A stretch of 11,326 bases of DNA from Chthoniobacterales bacterium (GTDB lineage: Bacteria > Verrucomicrobiota > Verrucomicrobiia > Chthoniobacterales > UBA10450), in NCBI GenBank assembly GCA_013694945.1, contig JACDBM010000269.1, positions 1 to 11,326 on the forward strand, in the 5' to 3' direction. Position numbers and translations under genes: made by a program. The notes under the pieces were generated by a model, which saw only the letters and a list, made by a program, of their open reading frames with translations, was not told where the DNA came from and did no database searches. Positions 1-5,266 of the stretch are shown here, piece after piece. Within the stretch, counting starts at the first letter, position 1. Each line of letters starts with the position of its first letter.

Positions 1-419
1 ACGTCCTGTATTCAAATCGCAGCCGTCCCATGCTCACGATCGTGGCGGACGATGTCGGACGGCATGATTTTTTGCTCACCCCGTGCAGCCGAGAGACGTT
101 CGAAATCCTCTACAAAAACTCGGGTCCGCACCCGAGTTGCTTCGAGAACCTCTGGCGCAATCTCGGCGAATTCGGGATCGCGCCCGATGCCATTCCAACT
201 ACCTTCAACATCTTCATGAACGTGGAGATTGCGCGCGCTGGCGCGCTCACGATCTTGCCGCCACTCTCCAAGGCAGGCGAGTCGATCACGCTTCGAGCTG
301 AAACTGATCTGATCGTGGGCTTGACCGCCTGTTCGGCCGAGATGTCGAACAATGGCAGTTTCAAACCGATCGGCTACGAGATCAGCGACGCGCAGGAGAG
401 TTCCGCTCGCGCTCCTTAA
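1..419 (+). CDS. DUF1989 / urea carboxylase-associated family protein, 5'-truncated by window edge
   Basis: The reading frame is open from base 3 and ends with TAA at 417-419, so only the C-terminal ~138 residues are visible. Within it I see features typical of the DUF1989 family: a GRHDFLLTPCS segment, HPSCFENL, a region reading IPTTFNIFMNV, PPLSKAGESITLRAE, and DLIVGLTACSAEMSNNG followed by KPIGYEI. Members are often encoded beside urea carboxylase/allophanate hydrolase or in aminomethyltransferase-like contexts; their biochemical role is poorly defined and none of those partners is in this window. The internal ATG at 30 is unlikely to be the true start, because conserved sequence (VLYSNRSRP) continues upstream of it. 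The last 20 codons belong to a tandemly duplicated repeat unit (see 359-763), so the native C-terminus may have been altered after KPIGY. Family assignment is from motif recall, not a search. Confidence 0.72.
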   Translation, partial: VLYSNRSRPMLTIVADDVGRHDFLLTPCSRETFEILYKNSGPHPSCFENLWRNLGEFGIAPDAIPTTFNIFMNVEIARAGALTILPPLSKAGESITLRAETDLIVGLTACSAEMSNNGSFKPIGYEISDAQESSARAP

Positions 420-560
420 GCTGTCATCCCAAGGCTGGCGTAGCGCGCCGAGCGACCTCGCGTCTACTCTGTTAGTCACGCCTCCCGCGAGTGCGTGATC
501 CACCACGAAGCGGGAGATCCCTCGCCGTCTGTGCAGGCTCGGGATGACCCGCTCAGAAGG
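359..560. repeat. Tandem direct repeat, copy 1 (202 bp)
   Basis: This unit begins with tttcaaaccgatcggcta inside the DUF1989 coding sequence. It carries the last 20 codons and stop of that gene, then a 126-bp palindromic element, and ends at cagaagg. Copy 2 follows with no spacer. By eye the two differ at about nine substitutions plus one inserted C, roughly 95% identity. Confidence 0.93.
423..548. repeat. Palindromic interspersed element, copy 1
   Basis: The left arm gtcatcccaag (423-433) is inverted as ctcgggatgac (538-548). The inverted similarity extends imperfectly inward for nearly 40 bases per side (GAGCGACC versus GAGGGATC read from the other strand). A second, nested perfect inverted repeat, ctcccgc (482-488) and gcgggag (510-516), lies inside. 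The element resembles the GTCATCCCGAGCG...CGAGGGATCTC repeats I recall from soil bacterial genomes. It has no credible coding capacity and could form a large hairpin in RNA or single-stranded DNA. It lies directly after the stop codon of the DUF1989 gene. Confidence 0.75.
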
Positions 561-763
561 TTTCAAACCCGATCGGCTACGAGATCAGCGCCGCGCAGGA
601 GAGTTCCGCTCGCGCTCCTTAGGCTGTCATCCCGAGGCTGGCGTAGTGCGCCGAGGGACCTCGCGTCTACTCTGTTAGTCACGCCTCCCGCGAGTGCATG
701 ATCCACCACCAAGCGGGAGATCCGTCGCCGTCTGTGCAGGCTCGGGATGACCCGCTCAAAAGG
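561..763. repeat. Tandem direct repeat, copy 2 (203 bp)
   Basis: This is a near-identical copy of 359-560. It repeats the 3' coding tail of the DUF1989 gene (now untranslated, stop changed to TAG) and the palindromic element. It is followed at 764-781 by a third, degenerate copy of the first 18 bp of the unit (16 of 18 match). The same short sequence therefore occurs at both ends and at the middle junction, as expected for duplication between short direct repeats. Confidence 0.93.
626..751. repeat. Palindromic interspersed element, copy 2
   Basis: This is the second copy of the 126-bp element. Here both outer arms are perfect: gtcatcccgag (626-636) and ctcgggatgac (741-751). This copy may be closer to the ancestral sequence at the left arm, whereas its right half carries gatccgtc in place of gatccctc. 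Confidence 0.75.
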
Positions 764-843
764 TTGCAAACTGATCGGCTATTCGGTAGGCGAGTTGGGA
801 ATTGCACCAGCAGAGCTCAGGCGTGACTCTTGTTCCTTCGCCG

Positions 844-1518
844 ATGAATCCCGACAAGCTCTTTGACTATCTCGACGGGAAGCTCTCGCCCGCCGATCGC
901 ACACAGCTGGAGGAGAAACTGATGTCCGATCCGCAGTTCCGGCAGCAATTCAATATCGCCCGCGAGATACATCGGAGCGGCAAAGCCTCCCGGGAAACGA
1001 TCGTGCCGAGCGAAGACCCGGCGGCAGTCGCACGCGGTGGCCGACTGGGCCGTCGCATTGCTACCGCGGCCATTGTTTTAGTCACGCTTAATGTGCTGGT
1101 CGGCATCGCGGTGATTACCGTGAAGAACAGGAAACCGACAGCACTCAGCGCGCAGGAAGCGGCGATTCGGCAGCAGCTCGCAGCCTCGCTCGGCGCCGCC
1201 GGGGTGAATGCGTTACCTGCGCCATCGTTTGTGGAAGATGAGATTCGGATTTCTGCACCACGCGCAGAGTGGGACAGCGTAGCCGACCGCGTTCTCGCGA
1301 CCGCGGAACGTTGCGGCGGGTCCGCAGCGAGAGGGCTGACGGACGAGACGGCGCTGACGGTGATGGTCGACGTTCCATCTGCTCGCATTCGCGAGTTCCG
1401 GCAGAGTTTTTTGCCGGGAGCGTCGGCTTCACCCGGCGCGAGCATGGCGAACATCCCGACGGTGGCGCCAAACGAGAGAACGATTGTGCAGGTCCGAATT
1501 TCGGAAACCGCGCAATGA
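844..1518 (+). CDS. Anti-sigma-factor-like single-pass membrane protein
   Basis: 224 residues from the ATG at 844. The N-terminal ~45 residues (KLFDYLDGKLSPADR, then EEKLMSDPQFRQQF) match the short helical segment at the start of many anti-sigma factors, with the LDGxLSPxxRxxLExxLxxDP pattern. The zinc-binding His/Cys residues of the ZAS/zf-HC2 type are absent. One hydrophobic segment follows (about residues 70-92, IATAAIVLVTLNVLVGIAVI). After it comes a ~115-residue, probably periplasmic, region with a predicted alternating sheet/helix section (IRISAPRAEWDSVADRV, then TALTVMVDVPSARIREF). No ECF sigma gene lies upstream; the neighbour is the duplicated repeat and the DUF1989 gene. The stop overlaps the next start (ATGA, 1515-1518), so the two genes are translationally coupled. 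Start uncertain: no Shine-Dalgarno is evident, and an in-frame TTG at 802 would add 14 residues. Topology is inferred; a true anti-sigma role is unproven. Confidence 0.7.
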   Translation: MNPDKLFDYLDGKLSPADRTQLEEKLMSDPQFRQQFNIAREIHRSGKASRETIVPSEDPAAVARGGRLGRRIATAAIVLVTLNVLVGIAVITVKNRKPTALSAQEAAIRQQLAASLGAAGVNALPAPSFVEDEIRISAPRAEWDSVADRVLATAERCGGSAARGLTDETALTVMVDVPSARIREFRQSFLPGASASPGASMANIPTVAPNERTIVQVRISETAQ

Positions 1519-2222
1519 TCGCGGTGACCTTTGCGCTTCCCGCCGAGAGTTCTGAGTTCATCCGTCGGCTGCAAAGTCCGACCCGGACTCGGCGCGGCAG
1601 CATCGAGATCGTCACCGGGATGCTGCATGGACAGACGGTGGCTCTCGTACACACCGGGGTTGGCGAGAAGTCCACTCGGGCGCGGCTTGGAAGTTTCCTG
1701 GAGGCAGAAACGCCCACTTGCCTGATCAGCGCTGGCTTCGCGGGGGCACTCCACGAGAAACGCCAGCTCGGAGACGTGGTGATTGGTCAAAACTTCTCCG
1801 CTCCATTTCTGGTTGATGCTGCACGCCGCGCGCTCTCCACGATCCGAGTCGATGTCCTGCCGATGACAACGGCATCGGAGGTGATCGACTTGCCGACGGT
1901 GCGCCAGCGGATCGCGGAAAGCACTTCGGCCGAGGCTGTGGATATGGAAACGGAATACATCGCTCAGCTCTGCGCTTCCCAGGAGATCCCGATGCTTTCC
2001 CTGCGAGCGATCACCGATACTCCCAGCGCGCCCTTCCCTGCGCCGCCCGGTGTTCTGTTTAACATGGAGCGTCAGAAAACAGAATTTGCGTCGCTGTTCT
2101 GGTATCTGCTCCTGCGACCGGCGGCGATTGTCCGCTTCCTCTCTTTTGCGCAAAACGTCGCGAGGAGCCGCCAGGCGCTCACCTCCGCGCTCGAACTCCT
2201 CCTCCGCGAGCCGCTGGGCTAA
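1515..2222 (+). CDS. Phosphorylase-superfamily nucleosidase (MTAN/HpnG-like)
   Basis: 235 residues. Motifs of the PNP_UDP_1 fold appear in order: FALPAESSEF at the N-terminus (E11 in the place of the MTA/SAH nucleosidase general acid), TGVG (47-50), GFAGAL (74-79), LGDVVIG (85-91), AVDMETEYIA (141-150, ribose-contacting Met-Glu) and RAITDTPS (164-171, with the catalytic-type Asp). Such enzymes split the glycosidic bond of purine nucleosides such as methylthioadenosine or adenosylhomocysteine. The long C-terminal tail (PFPAPPGVLFN onward, rich in Leu/Ala helix) resembles hopanoid-associated phosphorylases (HpnG), but no hopanoid gene is visible, so the substrate is open. The ATG overlaps the upstream gene's TGA (ATGA), which fixes this start and suggests coupled translation. 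The stop TAA overlaps the stop of the convergent CDF gene. Confidence 0.78.
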   Translation: MIAVTFALPAESSEFIRRLQSPTRTRRGSIEIVTGMLHGQTVALVHTGVGEKSTRARLGSFLEAETPTCLISAGFAGALHEKRQLGDVVIGQNFSAPFLVDAARRALSTIRVDVLPMTTASEVIDLPTVRQRIAESTSAEAVDMETEYIAQLCASQEIPMLSLRAITDTPSAPFPAPPGVLFNMERQKTEFASLFWYLLLRPAAIVRFLSFAQNVARSRQALTSALELLLREPLG

Positions 2223-3133
2223 ATCGGCGCCCTCGCTGGTTCCACGTGCACGAGCACATCCGAGATGCGTGGGTCTGTTGCGCGAATCACCGCCTTCACC
2301 TTGTGTGCGATATCGTGTCCGTCGCGCACCGAGATGGCGCCGTCCACGCCAACGTGAAGGTCGACATAGAAGGAGAGGCCCATCTTACGAACGAGGCATT
2401 TCTCGACTTCCGAAACGCCCCGCACGGCGAGGGCCGCGGCGCGGATCTGCCTGCACATCTCGCCTTGTGGCGCGGTGTCCATGATCTCGTGCAGCGCGGG
2501 CGAGAGCAGCCGGCATCCATTCACAGCGATCAGGCCGCACGCGAAGAGCGCCGCCCAATCGTCCGCGCTTTGCCAGCGCTCGCCGCCCACTAACGCAATT
2601 GAGATGCCAACGAACGCCGCCGCCGATGTGAGCGCGTCGGAGCGGTGATGCCAGGCGTCGGTTTGGACCGCGGTGCTTTCGACGTTTTGTCCCAGACGAA
2701 TGACCGAGCGGTAAAGCAGTTCTTTCACGACAATAACGGCCACCAGCACCAAAAGCGTAAACGGCGCCGGGGCATGGTGCGGCGTGAAGATTTCACGCAC
2801 GCTTTGCACCGCCAACCCGAGAGCCGCTGCAATTACCCCGACGGCAACAACCGCCGCCGCGATCGGTTCCGCCTTGCCGTGCCCGTAAGGGTGCGTGGCG
2901 TCCGGAGGCCGCGCGGCGAACTTCAGCCCACCCCAAATCACTGCCGAGCCACCGATGTCGAGTGCTGACTCGATGCCATCGGCGATCAAAGCGTAGGCGT
3001 TCCCAAGGACCCCCGCCGTGATCTTCACGATCGCGAGCACCAGATTGATCGCCATCCCGAGCAGCGCAACGCGCGCGCCACTTTGCAAATTGCCCGCCGA
3101 TACGTCCGATGTAGGCTGCGCCGCGGAGGTCAT
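2219..3133 (-). CDS. Cation diffusion facilitator (CDF) family transporter
   Basis: 304 residues. This is a proton-coupled divalent metal (Zn/Fe/Mn type) exporter of the inner membrane. It has about six hydrophobic segments (about residues 22-43, 45-70, 90-112, 123-140, 167-184, 192-208) and a C-terminal cytoplasmic ferredoxin-like domain (about 220-298, ending VLVHVEPA). Hallmarks: ADGIESALDIGGS in TM2 (51-63), HPYGHGKAE (81-89) and DAWHHRSDALTS in TM5 (159-170), which gives the H162xxxD166 metal-site pair. By alignment with FieF the TM2 site would be E55xxxD59 rather than Asp/His-xxx-Asp. This is a possible specificity difference; the metal cannot be named from sequence alone. The start must lie upstream of R21, which is part of the conserved first helix; ATG 3133 fits but has no Shine-Dalgarno. 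It is divergent from the reductase gene with 2 bp between starts. Confidence 0.9.
   Translation of the reverse strand: MTSAAQPTSDVSAGNLQSGARVALLGMAINLVLAIVKITAGVLGNAYALIADGIESALDIGGSAVIWGGLKFAARPPDATHPYGHGKAEPIAAAVVAVGVIAAALGLAVQSVREIFTPHHAPAPFTLLVLVAVIVVKELLYRSVIRLGQNVESTAVQTDAWHHRSDALTSAAAFVGISIALVGGERWQSADDWAALFACGLIAVNGCRLLSPALHEIMDTAPQGEMCRQIRAAALAVRGVSEVEKCLVRKMGLSFYVDLHVGVDGAISVRDGHDIAHKVKAVIRATDPRISDVLVHVEPARAPI
3125..3130 (+). promoter_or_regulatory. Strong ribosome binding site (GGAGGT) for the reductase gene
   Basis: GGAGGT sits 5 nt before the ATG at 3136, which selects that ATG over the in-frame TTG at 3133. The site overlaps the first codons of the divergent CDF gene. It is one of very few clear Shine-Dalgarno sequences in the window. 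Confidence 0.75.
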
Positions 3134-3135
3134 TG

Positions 3136-4125
3136 ATGAGCAAAACTATACGCGTCGCGCTCTACGAAAGGCACGGAAATCCCGCCGAAGTTCTCCGCGT
3201 GGTGGAACAACCGTGGCCTGTGCCGGCCGCCGATGAAGCCGTGGTGCAGATGCGTGCCGCTCCCCTGAACCCGGCGGACGTGAATGCGATCGAAGGGACA
3301 TATCCGATGCGTCCCGTGCTGCCCGCGACTCCAGGGATGGAAGGCGCCGGCATTGTGGTGGAGCTCGGCCAGGCGGTTGGCCACCTGCGGCTCGGTGACG
3401 TTGTTATCCTGCCGCATAACTTCGGCACCTGGCGCGAGGCTTGTGCCGTGAAGGCGGAGCAACTCGTCGTCGCACCCGCTGAGATCGAGCCGGTGCAGGC
3501 GGCGATGTTGAAGATCAATCCGATTACTGCCTGGCGAATGCTGCACGATTTCGTCTCGTTAGACCGCGGCGATTGGTTCATCCAGAATGCCGCCAACTCC
3601 GCCGCGGGACGCGCCGCGCTTCAGATCGGGCGCGAGCTGGGTTATCGGAGTGTGAACGTGGTGCGCCGTCCGGAGTTAATTGACGAGCTGAAGGCGGAAG
3701 GCGCAGAAGTTGTTCTGCTCGATGGCGAACAGCTGCGCGAGGAAGTGGCGGAGCAAACAGAACGCGCTCCGATTCGTCTCGCGCTCAATGCCGTCGGCGG
3801 CGAGAGCGCGCTGCGGATCGCAAAGACACTCGCAGCCGACGCCACGATCGTGACCTACGGTGCGATGAGCCTGCAGCCGCTCACGATTCCGAATGGAATG
3901 CTGATCTTCAAGAATCTTAACTTCACCGGATTCTGGGTGAACAAGTGGTATGAGCAGGCGACGGCGGAAGAGCGGACGAGAACGTTCGAATCGCTGTTCG
4001 AGATGGCGCGACGCGGATTGCTGCGCGCGAAAGTGGAGAAGACTTATTCGTTAGGCGAAGCGACGGAAGCAGTGCGCCACGCGATGCAGAACAAGCGCCG
4101 CGGCAAAATCGTGTTTGCAATGTGA
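3136..4125 (+). CDS. Zinc-independent MDR oxidoreductase, MECR/ETR1-like 2-enoyl thioester reductase
   Basis: 329 residues from the ATG at 3136. The N-terminal GroES-like domain contains APLNPADVNAIEGTYP (42-57), whose Tyr56 corresponds to the catalytic tyrosine of mitochondrial-type enoyl thioester reductases, and LPATPGMEGAG (62-72). The NADPH-binding Rossmann domain has INPITAWRMLHDFV (127-140), GDWFIQNAANSAAG (145-158) and NVVRRPE (174-180), followed by GFWVNKW (265-271). NP-TA, DFV, GDW-IQNAANS and GFW are characteristic of the MECR/Etr1p branch rather than general quinone reductases (QOR). The zinc ligands of alcohol dehydrogenases are absent. The expected reaction is NADPH-dependent reduction of trans-2-enoyl-ACP/CoA in fatty acid synthesis; a quinone/enal substrate is the alternative. 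No fatty-acid genes are adjacent. It is followed at 4150 by the REP/RAYT unit. Confidence 0.8.
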   Translation: MSKTIRVALYERHGNPAEVLRVVEQPWPVPAADEAVVQMRAAPLNPADVNAIEGTYPMRPVLPATPGMEGAGIVVELGQAVGHLRLGDVVILPHNFGTWREACAVKAEQLVVAPAEIEPVQAAMLKINPITAWRMLHDFVSLDRGDWFIQNAANSAAGRAALQIGRELGYRSVNVVRRPELIDELKAEGAEVVLLDGEQLREEVAEQTERAPIRLALNAVGGESALRIAKTLAADATIVTYGAMSLQPLTIPNGMLIFKNLNFTGFWVNKWYEQATAEERTRTFESLFEMARRGLLRAKVEKTYSLGEATEAVRHAMQNKRRGKIVFAM

Positions 4126-4149
4126 GTGCTAATCGAGATTTCACAGGCT

Positions 4150-4180
4150 GTTGTAGCGACGGCGCTCTGTCGCCGTGAAA
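4150..4180 (+). repeat. REP sequence, left arm
   Basis: The arm has GTAG (4153-4156) followed by a hairpin with stem acggcg (4159-4164), loop ctctgt and stem cgccgt (4171-4176). A competing pairing, gcgac/gtcgc (4156-4160 with 4169-4173), is also possible. It is identical, inverted, to 4718-4748. Confidence 0.85.
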
Positions 4181-4220
4181 CGCAAGCCACGAGTCAAGGC
4201 AACCTGGCTCTCTCCAGATC

Positions 4221-4710
4221 ATGATTGAAGATCCGGAGAAAGACCCTTTCTTTCGTCGTCCCTTACGCCTGGATCGGCTGTACTCTACGCATCGCCCATT
4301 TTATTTTGTCACGTTTAATACGTCGGGGCGCGGCCAGATGCTTGCGCGATCCGAGATTCACGAAAGCATTCCGGACCTTCGCTTTGCGGGCGTACGATCA
4401 ATACGATGTGGCGGTGGGACGATACGTATTGATGCCGGATCACGTGCACTTGTTCGTCGCGTTACCGCCGGAAGGAATCACGTTATCGAATTGGCTGCAG
4501 TCATTGCGTAGCGTGCTTGGAAAGGAGCTGCTCCGCGTTGGCTATCAGAAGCCACACTGGCAGGAGGGCTTCTTTGATCATGTTCTTCGCAGCAGCGAAA
4601 GCTATTCAGAGAAGTGGAAATACGTGCGCATGAATCCGGTGCGCGCTGATTTCTGCGCAGAGCCGGAGCAGTGGCCGTATCAGGGAGAAATCGTTAGCAT
4701 TCGCTACTAA
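4221..4710 (+). pseudogene. REP-associated tyrosine transposase (RAYT, Y1_Tnp), frameshifted
   Basis: RAYTs are single-domain HUH endonucleases related to the IS200/IS605 TnpA that cut at REP sequences. The first 48 residues (from ATG 4221: LYSTHRPFYFVTFNTSGR) and the rest (from 4366: AFRTFALRAYDQYDVAVGRY, MPDHVHLFV, WQEGFFDHVLRS, KWKYVRMNPVRADF) are in different frames. Removing one A from the aaa at 4363-4365 restores a single protein of about 162 residues reading IHEAFRTF across the join, a normal family length. The HUH pair is in DHVH and the nucleophilic Tyr is expected in KYVRMNP; both are intact. Without frameshifting, the first frame stops at 4511. The run of three A is too short to suggest programmed slippage strongly, so a recent mutation or an assembly error is most likely. 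Confidence 0.85.
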
Positions 4711-4717
4711 TCACGTC

Positions 4718-4748
4718 TTTCACGGCGACAGAGCGCCGTCGCTACAAC
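4718..4748 (-). repeat. REP sequence, right arm (inverted)
   Basis: This is the exact reverse complement of 4150-4180, with GTAG on the minus strand at 4745-4742. It begins 7 nt after the RAYT stop codon. Its perfect identity to the left arm suggests recent movement or gene conversion. Confidence 0.85.
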
Positions 4749-4795
4749 TTCAGCTTCAGCTTCGCACGCTGAAATAGCAGGCCGTAGCAGCGCCC

Positions 4796-5266
4796 CTATT
4801 CCTGCGGCGCGGGCTCTCTCTTGCGCTGCCGCTTTAGAAGTGTGATCTGCTTGATCCGTGCGGAATCATTTGGGCTCCACGTCGCCACATCGGGATCGTC
4901 CTTGAAGGCATTGTGCACGATCCGGCGTTCGTAGGAATTCATCGGCTCGAGCTGCAAGGACCGTCCGCTGATGCGCACTCGCTCGGCTAGCTCGCGGACG
5001 CGATGCACGATCTTATCCTCGCGCATGGACCGATAATGCTCGCAGTCGACGATTACCTTTTCCGCGTCGCGATCTCTGGCCTGGATCAGGCGGTTGAGAA
5101 GGAATTGGGTCGCCTCCAGAGTCTCGCCGTCGCGGCCAATCAGACGAGCGCTCTCCTCCGTGTAAATCTGGAGCGTGAGATTGCCTCCTTCACTGCGGGT
5201 CTCATCGATTTCCGCGACGAAGCCAAGGTAACCGAGAATCGTATCGAGTAATTCCTTGGGCGTCAT
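4796..5266 (-). CDS. jag: Jag/KhpB-type KH-R3H RNA-binding protein
   Basis: 156 residues. Jag/KhpB (SpoIIIJ-associated) proteins bind RNA with KH and R3H domains and are usually encoded just after yidC. A KH-like domain covers about residues 1-75, with the GRDG loop (44-47) in RLIGRDGETLEATQFLLNRL. An R3H domain covers about 80-143, with the signature R114xxxH118 in SYERRIVHNAF. The tail is basic (LLKRQRKR). The separate N-terminal Jag_N domain of Firmicutes proteins is missing, so this is the short form. The ATG overlaps the yidC stop by 4 bp (ATGA, 5263-5266), which fixes the start and indicates translational coupling. It is last in the rnpA-yidD-yidC-jag cluster; the downstream neighbour is the REP right arm. 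Confidence 0.92.
   Translation of the reverse strand: MTPKELLDTILGYLGFVAEIDETRSEGGNLTLQIYTEESARLIGRDGETLEATQFLLNRLIQARDRDAEKVIVDCEHYRSMREDKIVHRVRELAERVRISGRSLQLEPMNSYERRIVHNAFKDDPDVATWSPNDSARIKQITLLKRQRKREPAPQE

Larger units (their letters stand above)
4150..4748 (+). mobile_element. REP-rayt-REP unit bounded by a perfect 31-bp inverted repeat
   Basis: The unit is 599 bp. Bases 4150-4180 are the exact reverse complement of 4718-4748, and a Y1-type (RAYT) transposase reading frame lies between. Each arm has a GTAG tetranucleotide (4153-4156; ctac at 4742-4745 on the other side) directly beside an imperfect palindrome, the arrangement known for REP sequences recognised by RAYT/TnpA-REP proteins. 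The unit lies between the reductase gene and the 3' end of jag, so it interrupts no recognisable gene. I see no target-site duplication, which fits this family. Confidence 0.82.

Noticed and set aside
359..763. CRISPR-like repeat array
   Set aside because: There are only two long (~202 bp) contiguous copies with no spacers, and no cas gene is present.
12..769. Minus-strand open frames across the repeats, with a segment reading ERVIPSLHRRR in both copies
   Set aside because: They are translations of the palindromic repeat and run through the antisense of the DUF1989 gene; no domain, signal peptide or start context supports them.
1269..1514. N-terminal extension of the nucleosidase frame
   Set aside because: The frame is open upstream, but the extension overlaps the preceding gene, is Arg-rich and lacks similarity to the family; the ATGA start at 1515 fits better.
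867..2153. Long minus-strand open frame of 428 codons
   Set aside because: It lies antisense to the anti-sigma-like and nucleosidase genes; its sequence is Arg/Ser-rich with no motif, typical of a shadow in GC-rich coding DNA.
4755..4773. Small hairpin ttcagc/gctgaa after jag as terminator
   Set aside because: The stem is only 6 bp with no T-run on either strand; the nearby REP right arm may itself serve at the transcript end, but this is not shown.
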